Positions 1 through 8,303 of a stretch of DNA of 64,000 nucleotides are shown piece by piece. The stretch lies in assembly GCA_903845195.1 (NCBI GenBank), contig CAIMWO010000040.1, forward strand, positions 1-64,000, in the 5' to 3' direction. The notes under the pieces were generated by a model that ran no database searches, had not been told where the DNA came from, and saw nothing but the letters and a program-made list of their open reading frames with translations. Position 1 is the first letter of the stretch. The number at the start of each line of letters is the position of its first letter. Position numbers and translations under genes: made by a program. The DNA comes from an uncultured Phycisphaerales bacterium (GTDB lineage Bacteria > Planctomycetota > Phycisphaerae > WQYP01).

Positions 1-1
1 C

Positions 2-112
2 GACTATGTGGCCAAAGACCGTGCGGCCCTGATGCACCGACTCGATCAAGCTTTGAACTGGGTCACCGACCGCGCCGCCGACAATCAACGCACCTGCACC
101 ATAAAGCAGTAA
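2..112 (+). CDS. C-terminal end of an unidentified protein (5' truncated by window edge)
   Basis: An open frame runs from the first bases to a TAA stop and encodes about 36 residues ending in CTIKQ. Codon choice is GC-ending, like the neighbouring genes, which supports a real coding end. The fragment is too short to assign a family. It faces the convergent murD gene across a 160-bp gap in which I see no clear terminator. Confidence 0.5.
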   Translation, partial: DYVAKDRAALMHRLDQALNWVTDRAADNQRTCTIKQ

Positions 113-275
113 ACTTTTGGCAGACGCTCTAGGTAAAACGCGCCGAAATAGTCGGAATATGATCGGTATTGCAAATTGCATTTAGGAAAGCCTGCCCTGA
201 GTGGGGGATATTGCAAAATGCACGACGAATCGCCTGATCAGGCGTGGGCAGAGGCACAGGGCCGGCTGTGAAGAA

Positions 276-1706
276 CTAGCCGCCGGCGCGAGCCAGCGAC
301 GCGAACAGGTCGCCCCGGGCCTCGTAATTGGGGTACTGATCCCAGCTGGCGCTGGCAGGCGAGAGCACGATGGCTTCGATGAGTGCCGGTCGGTCGCCCT
401 CCCCCGTGCTGCCGGCGTCCCCCGCGACGGCGCGTGCCCATTGCACCGCCAGTGGCATCGCTTGCTGCAGCGTTTGTGCGTAGGCGATTCTTGCGCCGGC
501 ACATTGGACGCCGGCGGTTTTCACTTGATCGACCATCGCCTGGCCGGTCTGCCCGATCCCGATGACGCCGCCGGCGCGTTGGGCCAGCAGTTTCTCAAAG
601 GCCGATAGATCGATGTGCTTGTCGTACCCGCCGACGATGAAGATCGCGGCGCCCGGCGCAAAAGCTTTTAGCGCGGTGATGGAAGCGTCGGGACTGGTGG
701 CTTTGGAGTCGTTGTAGAAACGAAGTGTGCGAGGCGCTTCGCCAGGAATCGCAAGCTGCGTGGCGTGGACGATCTGCAGCCGATGCGCCAACCCGCCGAA
801 GTTTTCGATCGCGCGCATGGCCGCGGCGCGATCCACGGCCACCGGCAGATGATCGAGTGCCGCCAGCGCCGCACGGGCATTGGACTGGTTGTGTTCTCCC
901 GGCATCAGCAGATTCAACGTGCTGGGGCCGCGGGTCGTGTATTTGATGACCTTGCCTCGGGCCAGATGCACCCACCGGCTGATCAGGTCGTGATCGTTGT
1001 TGAGGATGGCTACATCCGCGGGTTTCTGAAACTTAAGGATGTTCTGTTTGATCGCGGCATACTCAGCCATCGTGTGATGTCGGTCGAGGTGGTTGGGGAA
1101 GAGGTTGGTGACCACCGCGATATTGGGGCTCCACTGAAGATGTGCCGTCTCTTCCAGCATGAAACTGGAAAGCTCAAGGACGATGAGATCCTGCGGTCGG
1201 ATATTGGGCAATTCCGCGAGCAGCGATTTGCCGATGTTTCCGCCGAGAAAGACGCGGTTCGATTCCGGCTGCACATTCAGTCCCGCTTTGATCGCTTCAA
1301 AAATGAGGGTCGTCGTCGTGCTCTTTCCGACGCTGCCCGTGACGCCGATGGTGAATCCGCGGCAACGTTCGAGAAAGAGGTTCATCTCCGATGTGCAGGG
1401 GATGCCGGCGCGGAGGGCCGCCTGCACAAACTCGCTCTTCGCCTTGTCCACGGCCGGGTTGGTGATGAGCAGATCGCACGCGGTGAAGTCCGCCAGATCG
1501 TGGCCGCCGAGTTTGAACGTGATGCGGTCGCCGAGGTCGGCGAGTTTCTGCACCGATTCTGCGAGTTGCTCCGCATTGGCCGTGTCCGTGACGGTCACGC
1601 GGGCCCCCTGCTCGGCCAGCCAGCGGCTGACGCCCACTCCGCCGCCGAAACGGCCGAGGCCCATGACGAGAACGCGTTTGTCTGCCAACGGAAAATGCGA
1701 GTTCAT
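276..1706 (-). CDS. murD: UDP-N-acetylmuramoyl-L-alanine:D-glutamate ligase
   Basis: MurD adds D-glutamate to UDP-MurNAc-L-alanine in the cytoplasmic stage of peptidoglycan synthesis. The 476-residue product has the N-terminal Rossmann-like motif GLGRFGGG, the Mur-ligase P-loop GVTGSVGKSTTTT, the NLFPNHLDRH segment and the C-terminal NDSKATSPDAS and GGYDKHIDL motifs. The length fits MurD. The ORF could also begin at 1715 or 1751. ATG 1706 is preferred because a purine-rich stretch precedes it and the residues before it look non-coding. The gene lies 56 bp downstream of the SDR gene on the same strand and may be co-transcribed. No other mur or division genes are nearby, which is unusual compared with the dcw clusters of many bacteria. 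Confidence 0.93.
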   Translation of the reverse strand: MNSHFPLADKRVLVMGLGRFGGGVGVSRWLAEQGARVTVTDTANAEQLAESVQKLADLGDRITFKLGGHDLADFTACDLLITNPAVDKAKSEFVQAALRAGIPCTSEMNLFLERCRGFTIGVTGSVGKSTTTTLIFEAIKAGLNVQPESNRVFLGGNIGKSLLAELPNIRPQDLIVLELSSFMLEETAHLQWSPNIAVVTNLFPNHLDRHHTMAEYAAIKQNILKFQKPADVAILNNDHDLISRWVHLARGKVIKYTTRGPSTLNLLMPGEHNQSNARAALAALDHLPVAVDRAAAMRAIENFGGLAHRLQIVHATQLAIPGEAPRTLRFYNDSKATSPDASITALKAFAPGAAIFIVGGYDKHIDLSAFEKLLAQRAGGVIGIGQTGQAMVDQVKTAGVQCAGARIAYAQTLQQAMPLAVQWARAVAGDAGSTGEGDRPALIEAIVLSPASASWDQYPNYEARGDLFASLARAGG

Positions 1707-1762
1707 GATCTTCATCCGTGAAGGTGCAGGTGTGCGGCGGCCGGACCGCAAAGTTTAAAAGT

Positions 1763-2725
1763 TTACTTGAAAAACCAATCCGGCTTGGGTTTTTTCCACG
1801 CCGCATCGGGAAGCTCTTCGAGCCGCTTGTACATGAGATCCTGATATTCATCCGAACGATATTCCGGGAAGACGGACAGGAAGCCGCCGTCGACCAGGAG
1901 GTCCGTACCGGTGATGAAACGTGCCGCCGGCGATGTCAGGTAGATGGCCGCCAGGGCGATGTCGGCGGGCCGGCCGCGGTACGGCAGCGCCTGGATCCGC
2001 GAGCCGCGCTTATCCGCCAGCGGCAGGAGTTCTTCGAGAATCTTTTCAGAGTACTCTTCGTGAATCGACTCGACCCACCACTTGAGTTCCTTGGGCAGGT
2101 TGGCGATCGGGCCGGGGCTTAGCGTGTTGACGCGGATGCGCCGGCCCGCAAGCTCCACCGCCATCTCGCGGCTCATGTTGATCACGGCGGCTTTTCCCGC
2201 GGCATAGAGCGTGGCGCGAAACGTCGGTCGATGCGCATTCACTGAAGCGATGTTGACGATCGATCCGCCGCCTCTCCCCCCCGTCTTTTCGAAATGCGGC
2301 ACGAGTAGCCGCGCCAGCAGCCACGTGGAACGGACGTTGGTATGAAAGTAGCGGTCAAAATCTTCCGTCTTTTCCTTGAGGATGCCGCGGGAGTTGGGAA
2401 TCGCCCCGCAGTGGACGAGCGCATGAAGACTGCCGGTATATTCGGCGGCGGTGGCGACCAGTTTCTCGACGTCCGCGACAGTCGCCAGGTCGGCGGTGAT
2501 CTTATGCACGGGCAGGCCGCGCGCCACCAACGCATCGATCCGATCCGCAAAGGGCGCATCCTGTTGATCGGAGGCGAGCACCGTAGCGCCGTTGACGGCA
2601 AAGGCTTCGGCGATCTTCGCGCCAATCCAGCCGGATGCTCCCGTGACGATCACGGAGAGTCCTTTTACGGAAAAGGCGTCGGCGATGTGCAGGGAAAGTG
2701 GGTCGGTATCCTGGAACAACTTCAC
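1763..2725 (-). CDS. SDR-family NAD(P)-dependent oxidoreductase
   Basis: This is a short-chain dehydrogenase/reductase of 320 residues. It has the cofactor motif TGASGWIG near residue 25, the catalytic Ser in NIAS and the YAAGK active-site motif 13 residues later, then RVNTLSPGPI and a C-terminal TGTDLLVDGGF. The substrate cannot be read from sequence. The ORF track extends to 3847, but only this part is coding: a GTG at 2725 is preceded by GGAG at good spacing, and the upstream extension is antisense to the hydrolase. The C-terminal tail of about 50 residues after the usual SDR end is longer than typical. It is followed by murD on the same strand. Confidence 0.88.
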   Translation of the reverse strand: MKLFQDTDPLSLHIADAFSVKGLSVIVTGASGWIGAKIAEAFAVNGATVLASDQQDAPFADRIDALVARGLPVHKITADLATVADVEKLVATAAEYTGSLHALVHCGAIPNSRGILKEKTEDFDRYFHTNVRSTWLLARLLVPHFEKTGGRGGGSIVNIASVNAHRPTFRATLYAAGKAAVINMSREMAVELAGRRIRVNTLSPGPIANLPKELKWWVESIHEEYSEKILEELLPLADKRGSRIQALPYRGRPADIALAAIYLTSPAARFITGTDLLVDGGFLSVFPEYRSDEYQDLMYKRLEELPDAAWKKPKPDWFFK

Positions 2726-2818
2726 GGGCGTTGGTCTCCTTGAGTGCGCTTGAGTAGGACAAAACAGCATCGCCGAGCGAAAGCGGGAATGCAAATCGCG
2801 TTGCGACTGCGGCTTTCC

Positions 2819-2824
2819 TACAAT
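2819..2824 (+). promoter_or_regulatory. -10 element TACAAT, 6 nt before the hydrolase ATG
   Basis: TACAAT is separated from ATG 2831 by exactly six bases (AGAAGG). A transcript starting 6-7 nt after the -10 would begin at the start codon, so the mRNA is probably leaderless. The AGAAGG abuts the ATG and cannot act as a normally spaced ribosome binding site. The -35 region is weak. Confidence 0.55.
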
Positions 2825-2830
2825 AGAAGG

Positions 2831-3787
2831 ATGAGCGCTGTCGCGACAACTTCGCTGGAAAAGCAACTTACCCCCCTGCCGTGGGAGTGGTTTGATTTTG
2901 CCCCGCCGCCGGAGGCCTCTTCGCCGGATTTTCCCGGTCTGCAGGTTTCGACGGGGACCGTGTTGATGGACCATCGACCGGTGCCTTACCGCGTCATCGA
3001 AATGGCGGGCGATTCGCATCGGCCCAAACTGATGCTGATGCACGGCATGGGGCTGAACATCGCCACGTTCCACGGGATCGCGGCGTATCTGCTGGCGACG
3101 CATGACCTGATCATGCCCGATTACACCTCGTTTTCGTTGCCGCACGCGTGGCCCCATGGAGGCGTCTCCGTGAAGGTGATGGCGGAAACGGTTTGTCGCG
3201 TCGCCGATGCACTGAAGATTGAGCGGCTCGCGCTGGCGGGAAATTCTCTTGGCGGCGGCATGTGCCTGATGGCGGCGCTGCAGCATCCCGATCGCATCGG
3301 CAAACTGGTCCTGACCAACCCCGCGTGTTACCCGCAGGAACTTCCCTGGATGTATCGCCTGACGCGCGTCCCGATCGTGGGCGAACTGTTCATGACCCTC
3401 TCGCCTGCGGATCGGTTCATTGCAGGCATCGAATTCATCGGCTACGTCGACAAGAGCCGCTTTGTTTTGCCGTTGCGCCAGCGATACCGCGCGCAGCTGA
3501 GCCACCGCGCCAGCCGCTATCGGCTCATGGACATGATCCGCCATCTGCCGGGCAACGAACGCGACCTCAGCTTTGCCGTGCATGTGCGGCGGCTTTGCGA
3601 GATTACGCAGCCGGTACTTCTGCTCTGGGGCATGAATGATCCGCTGCTCGATCCGGAATCCGGTCCGCGTCTGGCCAAGGACCTGCCGAACTGCCGCTTC
3701 ATCACGTTTGCCGATCTGGGACACATGCCGCACGAGGAAGCCCCGGAACGCGTGGGACCGATCATCGCGGGATTCCTCAACGGTTAG
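2831..3787 (+). CDS. Alpha/beta-fold hydrolase
   Basis: This 318-residue alpha/beta hydrolase has the oxyanion-hole motif MHGMG, the nucleophile elbow GNSLGGG, a probable acid residue in WGMNDPLLD and the catalytic histidine in DLGHMPHEE, all in the canonical order. The substrate is unknown; relatives include esterases, haloalkane-type hydrolases and C-C hydrolases. ATG 2831 was chosen over upstream in-frame starts because a TACAAT -10 lies six bases before it and the upstream residues are basic and non-conserved in look. It is divergent from the SDR gene and followed by crcB after 43 bp. Confidence 0.85.
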   Translation: MSAVATTSLEKQLTPLPWEWFDFAPPPEASSPDFPGLQVSTGTVLMDHRPVPYRVIEMAGDSHRPKLMLMHGMGLNIATFHGIAAYLLATHDLIMPDYTSFSLPHAWPHGGVSVKVMAETVCRVADALKIERLALAGNSLGGGMCLMAALQHPDRIGKLVLTNPACYPQELPWMYRLTRVPIVGELFMTLSPADRFIAGIEFIGYVDKSRFVLPLRQRYRAQLSHRASRYRLMDMIRHLPGNERDLSFAVHVRRLCEITQPVLLLWGMNDPLLDPESGPRLAKDLPNCRFITFADLGHMPHEEAPERVGPIIAGFLNG

Positions 3788-3795
3788 CGGAAGCA

Positions 3796-3824
3796 TTGCC
3801 CGGTTGCATCGCTGCGGCCACAAT
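3796..3824 (+). promoter_or_regulatory. crcB promoter TTGCCC-17-CACAAT, leaderless geometry
   Basis: A -35-like TTGCCC and a -10-like CACAAT are spaced by 17 bases, and the -10 ends six bases before ATG 3831. The predicted start is therefore at the ATG. There is no room for a fluoride riboswitch leader, which often precedes crcB in other bacteria. Confidence 0.45.
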
Positions 3825-3830
3825 ACCGGC

Positions 3831-4208
3831 ATGAATCGCGTGGTCATGAATTACCTAGCCGTTGCCGCCGCCGGCGCCGTTGGCGCCGTGCTTCGTTTCT
3901 TTGTTGCACGCCTTTTTGCGGGTAGCACCTGGCCGATCGGCACGTTCATCATCAACATTACGGGATCGCTTTTCCTGGGCTGGTTTCTTACACGCTTCGG
4001 CGATCGAATCGAAATTTCCGAACCTCTCCGCTTGGGCATTGCCGTCGGATTTGTCGGCGCCTACACGACATTTTCCACGTACATGTTCGAGTCGGACAAA
4101 CTGATTCGGGACGGCGAGTGGCTTTCAGCATCGTTTTACCTCGCCGGCTCGCTGTTCATCGGACTTCTGGCCGTGCGCCTCGGTGCGATTGTCGCCCATA
4201 GAATGTGA
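3831..4208 (+). CDS. crcB: Fluoride channel/exporter CrcB (Fluc)
   Basis: CrcB/Fluc proteins are small four-helix membrane proteins that dimerise into fluoride channels protecting cells from toxic fluoride. The 125-residue product has GAVLRFF in the first helix, the pore motif NITGSLFLG and the GFVGAYTTFSTYMFE segment in the third helix, and is the normal length. ATG 3831 has a -10 element six bases upstream. The stop TGA overlaps ATG/GTG codons of the next frame (TGATG), and the DUF190 gene follows at 4223, a known companion of crcB. The two are almost certainly co-transcribed. Confidence 0.93.
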   Translation: MNRVVMNYLAVAAAGAVGAVLRFFVARLFAGSTWPIGTFIINITGSLFLGWFLTRFGDRIEISEPLRLGIAVGFVGAYTTFSTYMFESDKLIRDGEWLSASFYLAGSLFIGLLAVRLGAIVAHRM

Positions 4209-4222
4209 TGCCGGAGGGACCC

Positions 4223-4999
4223 ATGCCCATCCTTGGCGAACAAATTCTGCTCCGCGTCTATCTGCTCAACACGGACCACGCCGGTCTTTCGCCTACTTAC
4301 GAGCGCCTGGTTCGCGAAGCCCGCAAGAATAACCTCGCCGGCGCGACGGTGCTCAAGGGCATTCTCGGTTTCGGTTCGCGCGGGATGGCCCAGCCGTCGG
4401 ATTTCTCGCTCTCTTCGCCGACACCCGTCATCGTTGAAATCGTCGATGCCGCAACCCGGATCGAAGCGTTCCTCAACATCATTCTGCCGGCCATCGTTCA
4501 TCGCGGCATGCTGACGCTGGAACGCGCCGGCGTGATGCTCTACCGGCGCCGCGACGACCGTTCGCCTCCCTCCAAACCGACGCTGGAATTACTTTCCGGC
4601 GTATCGCCCCTGTCCACCGTCCCCACTCTCCACGGGAGTCTGGCCATGACTACTCAGGAAACCGGCTGCCTGCTGCGGATATTCATCGGCGAATCCGATC
4701 GCTTCGAAAAGCGCCCGCTGCACGAGGCGATCGTTCGCAAGGCCCGCGATCTCGGCCTCGCCGGCGCTACGGTCCTGCGCGGCGCCATTGGCTTCGGCGC
4801 CAATTCCGTTCTGCATACCAACAAGGTCGTCGATCTGTCGACCGATCTGCCGATCGTGATCGAAATCATCGACACTGACGCCAACATCGAAAAACTTCTG
4901 CCGCACCTGGAAGAAATGGTGCACGAAGGCATGATCACCATGGAGCATGTCCGCATCGTGCTGTATCGGCATAACCCGGCCGACGGAACGCCCGGGTAG
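4223..4999 (+). CDS. Tandem DUF190 protein
   Basis: DUF190 proteins are small cytoplasmic proteins of unknown function, often encoded beside crcB. They resemble PII-like folds according to family descriptions. This 258-residue protein holds two copies. Residues about 1-110 contain NLAGATVLKGILGFGSRG and end in GVMLYRR. Residues about 145-250 contain LGLAGATVLRGAIGFGAN and end in RIVLYRH. A proline-rich linker joins them. ATG 4223 was chosen because GGAGGGA lies just upstream; earlier GTG 4205 and ATG 4208 overlap the crcB stop. A fused double copy is less common than a single-domain gene and suggests an obligate pseudo-dimer. Confidence 0.85.
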   Translation: MPILGEQILLRVYLLNTDHAGLSPTYERLVREARKNNLAGATVLKGILGFGSRGMAQPSDFSLSSPTPVIVEIVDAATRIEAFLNIILPAIVHRGMLTLERAGVMLYRRRDDRSPPSKPTLELLSGVSPLSTVPTLHGSLAMTTQETGCLLRIFIGESDRFEKRPLHEAIVRKARDLGLAGATVLRGAIGFGANSVLHTNKVVDLSTDLPIVIEIIDTDANIEKLLPHLEEMVHEGMITMEHVRIVLYRHNPADGTPG

Positions 5000-5156
5000 T
5001 CGTTCATCCTTAGCGGTAAACACTTTCCCGTCGTCGGGCAGAAGTAGCGAAGCCGCAAGACGGAACTCTTAGCAGGCAGCATCTGCAGCGCGAAAGTGGT
5101 TACGAAAACGCATTTTTCTGGAATTCCCCTGCGTTAATCGCTACTATCTGAGGTTT

Positions 5157-5672
5157 ATGGTTGTCCGATGTTGTCTTGGCAGGGGAACCCGCGTGAGCCT
5201 CAACCGATTGCTGGTCGCCGTCGTGCTGCTCAATGTGTTAGCGTGGCCGACGCTCGGGTTCGCCTCAGCCTCCGTGTCCTCTGATCAAACTTCCGCCGCC
5301 CCCGCCAACTATCTTGAAGCCCATGAATACCACTTCGACAACGCCCGCATCCCCGGCAGCGGTTCGGTGCGGCAGAACGTGACGGCCTGGCAAGTCAGTG
5401 CCGGACGCTGGAACGGCCAGTCTCTCAACGGCCTGAGCATCGTCCTTGTCGAGTCGATTGCCGAAGACGGCCGCACGCCGCGGCAGACCAATTGCTACCT
5501 TTCACATTTCGCCACCGGAACGCAGCGCGAGGCGCTGCTGAGCGCCTTCATGTCCACCCAGCCGGAGCATTTTTCCTCGCTCCAGATTCAGAACATGCGT
5601 GTCGAGCCTGCCGCCATTTCCATCGAAATCGACGGCCAATCCGTCACACTTCATCTGGGTCTGATCGCCTAA
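5157..5672 (+). CDS. Hypothetical exported protein
   Basis: I do not recognise this 171-residue protein with certainty. A hydrophobic segment LLVAVVLLNVLAWPTLGFASA near residues 18-38 looks like a Sec signal peptide. The mature part has GRWNGQSLNGLSIVLVE and a later QREALLSAFMS. These distantly recall DUF1326 proteins, but this is only a visual resemblance. ATG 5157 has GAGG four bases upstream and a TACTAT -10 nine bases upstream. GTG 5193, preceded by AGGGGAA, would give a neater signal peptide, so the start is uncertain. It stands alone between the DUF190 gene and an AT-rich gap. Confidence 0.65.
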   Translation: MVVRCCLGRGTRVSLNRLLVAVVLLNVLAWPTLGFASASVSSDQTSAAPANYLEAHEYHFDNARIPGSGSVRQNVTAWQVSAGRWNGQSLNGLSIVLVESIAEDGRTPRQTNCYLSHFATGTQREALLSAFMSTQPEHFSSLQIQNMRVEPAAISIEIDGQSVTLHLGLIA

Positions 5673-6132
5673 AGTAGCGAACCGCGGGGGATACGGGGCG
5701 GGAGGCGCTGGGAATGCCCGGTGAGTATGCACGTAATGACTGGCGTGGAAAAAATCGTCTCTTTCTCTTTTCGTAAACGTTTGAAAGTGATAGCTTTTGA
5801 TAAGTCGCCCAAACGGCTGCTGTAGAGCAATTCTCAGGGGATAATAAGATCCCAAGTTGTCTCTCCTGTCACTGCAACCCTACTCTGGCCTCAGTAATTC
5901 AATTTAATCTAGAATTTTTCACATTAATCTGCTTATTATTGTAGTCGTATAGTTTATTAACAATTATACTAGCAAAGCTGCATATAGCTTGTAATAATAA
6001 AGTGTAAGCATCTTGGAATCCTCGCAGAATTCGATTCGTGACGCTGCGGATGCTCGCTTTTCGGCGATCGTCGTGGCGTGATTGTGATGGCAAAGGTGAG
6101 TTCCTGTCAGGCCGCAAAGAAGTGAGCGAGCC
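5673..6132. other. Non-coding gap with an AT-rich core
   Basis: I see no gene here. Bases about 5880-6010 are strikingly AT-rich for this genome and contain several TATA-like stretches, so promoters for the pseudopilin pair probably lie here. The segment TCGTAAACGTTTGAAAG near 5771-5787 has the central AAACGTTT palindrome typical of LacI/GalR-type operators, though no such regulator is in the window. Confidence 0.5.
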
Positions 6133-7269
6133 GTGCATACGTTAGCGGAAGAATCCCCTGCCCTGCGTTCGATCTGGCGGCCAGGAATCACCTCTCGGAC
6201 CGATTCGCGCGCCCGCGGCGACATTACAACTTACCGCGATCCAATCCCTCGCGTACCCGTGGCCTTTACGCTCATAGAAATTCTCGTGGTCGTCGCCGTG
6301 ATTGCCATACTGATTACTGTTCTTATTCCGGTGCTATCGAAAGCGTTGGAATCCAGCCGGCGCGCCAAGTGCGCGGCCAATCTGCATTCCCTCGGCCTGG
6401 CGATTCAGGGCTATAACGTCGACAACGGCGAATACCCGCGAACGTCGTGGCGATCCTTCAATATGCCGGCCTATACTCCCTCCTATTTTGGAAGCAATCA
6501 GGTCGTGGTTACCGCATTTAGCGGGGCACGGGGATATGACCCCTTCAATGGCAGCGCCCCCGCTGGGAATTCCACCGGCCTCTCCAGCAACGAGAGTTCT
6601 AAGCCCTACGACAACGACGTGACTGCCGCGCTCTTTCTGCTCGTACGCCAGAACCGCATAGTAGCCAAGCAATTCATTTGTCCCAGCGCTAGCAGCCCGT
6701 TTACGCCGGACGTCTACGAGCCGGGCCGCAAACGCTCCCATGGCGGATATCCCGACAACAACAAGATGGATATTTTCCCCAACTGGCGCAGCAATTTCAC
6801 CAACAAATATAACCTCTCCTACAGCTACACCATTCCCTATCCCAGCCGAACGTGGGACGAAAACGGAACTTCCGCTATGTCGGTCGGCTACCGCTATGAC
6901 TCCCGCATGAATCCGCAAATGGCTCTGGCCGCCGACCTGAACCCCGGAAATATCAAGGGAGGCGATCTTTCCACGCTGACCTTGAATGCCAATCCTTCCG
7001 TGATGGCGCTGTGGAATAGTTTGAACCACGCCCAGGCTGGCCAAAACGTACTGTACGCGACTGGCGACGTACAGTGGGCCAAGACGCCGTTCGCGGGCGC
7101 CAACGCCGACAATATTTACACCCGCGCCGCTGGTTCCTACTCTCCGACGCCGGATCGCGCCAGCGACGTCACGTATCCCTATGGCGGGAATCCGCCATCC
7201 AATGTTGTGGACAATATCCTTCTGCCCACCCAGACCGCATTGACTAACGGCACCATGACCACCTATTGA
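6133..7269 (+). CDS. H-X9-DG type pseudopilin-like protein (first of a pair)
   Basis: The protein has a type IV pilin/type II secretion prepilin N-terminus, FTLIEILVVVAVIAILITVLIP, which is cleaved and methylated by prepilin peptidase. The following YNVDNGEYP and the C-terminal NHAQAGQNVLYATGDVQW match the planctomycete pseudopilin pattern. The usual DG of the terminal motif is replaced by GD. The residue before the cleavage site is Ala, not the usual Gly. The only in-frame starts are GTG 6133, which gives a 43-residue leader, or GTG 6259 right before the motif, so the true start is unclear. A second such gene follows after 59 bp. These proteins are thought to build periplasmic or surface pseudopili, but their specific role is unknown. 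Confidence 0.82.
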   Translation: MHTLAEESPALRSIWRPGITSRTDSRARGDITTYRDPIPRVPVAFTLIEILVVVAVIAILITVLIPVLSKALESSRRAKCAANLHSLGLAIQGYNVDNGEYPRTSWRSFNMPAYTPSYFGSNQVVVTAFSGARGYDPFNGSAPAGNSTGLSSNESSKPYDNDVTAALFLLVRQNRIVAKQFICPSASSPFTPDVYEPGRKRSHGGYPDNNKMDIFPNWRSNFTNKYNLSYSYTIPYPSRTWDENGTSAMSVGYRYDSRMNPQMALAADLNPGNIKGGDLSTLTLNANPSVMALWNSLNHAQAGQNVLYATGDVQWAKTPFAGANADNIYTRAAGSYSPTPDRASDVTYPYGGNPPSNVVDNILLPTQTALTNGTMTTY

Positions 7270-7328
7270 TTGACCACGCAAAGACGGCAGATCCGAATAC
7301 GGAAGTACGAACCTGCGGAGACCGACTC

Positions 7329-8291
7329 ATGCATCGCCGGCGCGGATTTACGATGATCGAATTATTGTCCGTCGTGACAATGATCGTCCTGCTGGTCGTG
7401 ATCATGGTATACGTCATCGTGGCAGCGCAGGAGAAAATGAGAATTGCGCTGTGTGCATCGAACATGCGCCAAATCGGCTTGAATATGGCGGCCTATGCAC
7501 GCGACAACCGGGGCTGGTATCCGTTGTGGGGTTATCCCGGAACCGGAGATCAAGTGGGTCTTGGGTCGGTCGGCCCTTGGACGGGGTACGACATTGCTGG
7601 AAATGCCTATAGCGGAACACCAAGCGGCCAATGGGGAACACACTTGGACCCGGTGGGAATTATGCCCTGCTTGGTGGTGTCGAAATATACCAGTTGGGGC
7701 GGCACCTATCAGACCAATGCCGGGTACTCCACGGGATGGAAAATTTACTACTGCCCCGACCTGGTGCCTTCGAACTGGTTCACGCAAACAGTTGTCAAAG
7801 ATTTTTGGGCACAGCCCAATCCACCGGCTAACAACACGCCGAATATTGGCTATCACTATTTCAATGGGAACTCGTCGGGGTGGGTCAATCTGAATACGAC
7901 TCCGAGCAATCCCGACTACTACTACACGAATAGTTATTACCGGGGCCGCGTCGTCTACAAGCCCGATGGCACACGCTATAACCCCTCCAGCGGTACGGCC
8001 TCCTTCGCCGCGGGATACATCGGTGATCCGCCCAACTGGGTTATTCTTGCGGATCGCGCCAGTTATAACCAGAGTTCGCTTTCTTGGAATACCGGGTCGG
8101 CGAATATCTTTAACATCCCCTCGATCAATCACGACAGCGGCATGAACAGCCTGTACAACGATGGTAGCGTTCGCTGGGCCTCCTTTACCACCACCCCATA
8201 CGTGGTCCCAAGTAATTGGTACAGCCTGGGCTACGGCGGAAATCCCTGGCCCAATAACGACATAGTCGTCGCCGGCCTCATTCGGCCATAG
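7329..8291 (+). CDS. H-X9-DG type pseudopilin-like protein (second of a pair)
   Basis: This 320-residue protein starts MHRRRGFTMIELLSVV, a classic prepilin peptidase site with Gly before Phe and Glu at position 5, followed by one long hydrophobic helix. The C-terminal INHDSGMNSLYNDGSVRW is the H-X9-DG signature of planctomycete pseudopilins. The middle is rich in Tyr, Asn and Trp, as in surface or secreted proteins. ATG 7329 was chosen because it places the cleavage site after a short basic leader and has GGAG upstream. It is probably co-transcribed with the preceding paralogue, although the two are only alike in architecture. Confidence 0.88.
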   Translation: MHRRRGFTMIELLSVVTMIVLLVVIMVYVIVAAQEKMRIALCASNMRQIGLNMAAYARDNRGWYPLWGYPGTGDQVGLGSVGPWTGYDIAGNAYSGTPSGQWGTHLDPVGIMPCLVVSKYTSWGGTYQTNAGYSTGWKIYYCPDLVPSNWFTQTVVKDFWAQPNPPANNTPNIGYHYFNGNSSGWVNLNTTPSNPDYYYTNSYYRGRVVYKPDGTRYNPSSGTASFAAGYIGDPPNWVILADRASYNQSSLSWNTGSANIFNIPSINHDSGMNSLYNDGSVRWASFTTTPYVVPSNWYSLGYGGNPWPNNDIVVAGLIRP

Positions 8292-8303
8292 TTTGTCGAG
8301 TGA

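Noticed and set aside
3788-3830. Fluoride riboswitch before crcB
   Set aside because: Only 43 bp separate it from the previous gene, and a -10 element lies six bases before the ATG.
2726-3847. N-terminal 370 residues of the 694-residue minus-strand ORF joined to the SDR gene
   Set aside because: They are antisense to the alpha/beta hydrolase, have shadow-like His/Arg-rich composition, and a GTG with a good ribosome binding site lies at 2725.
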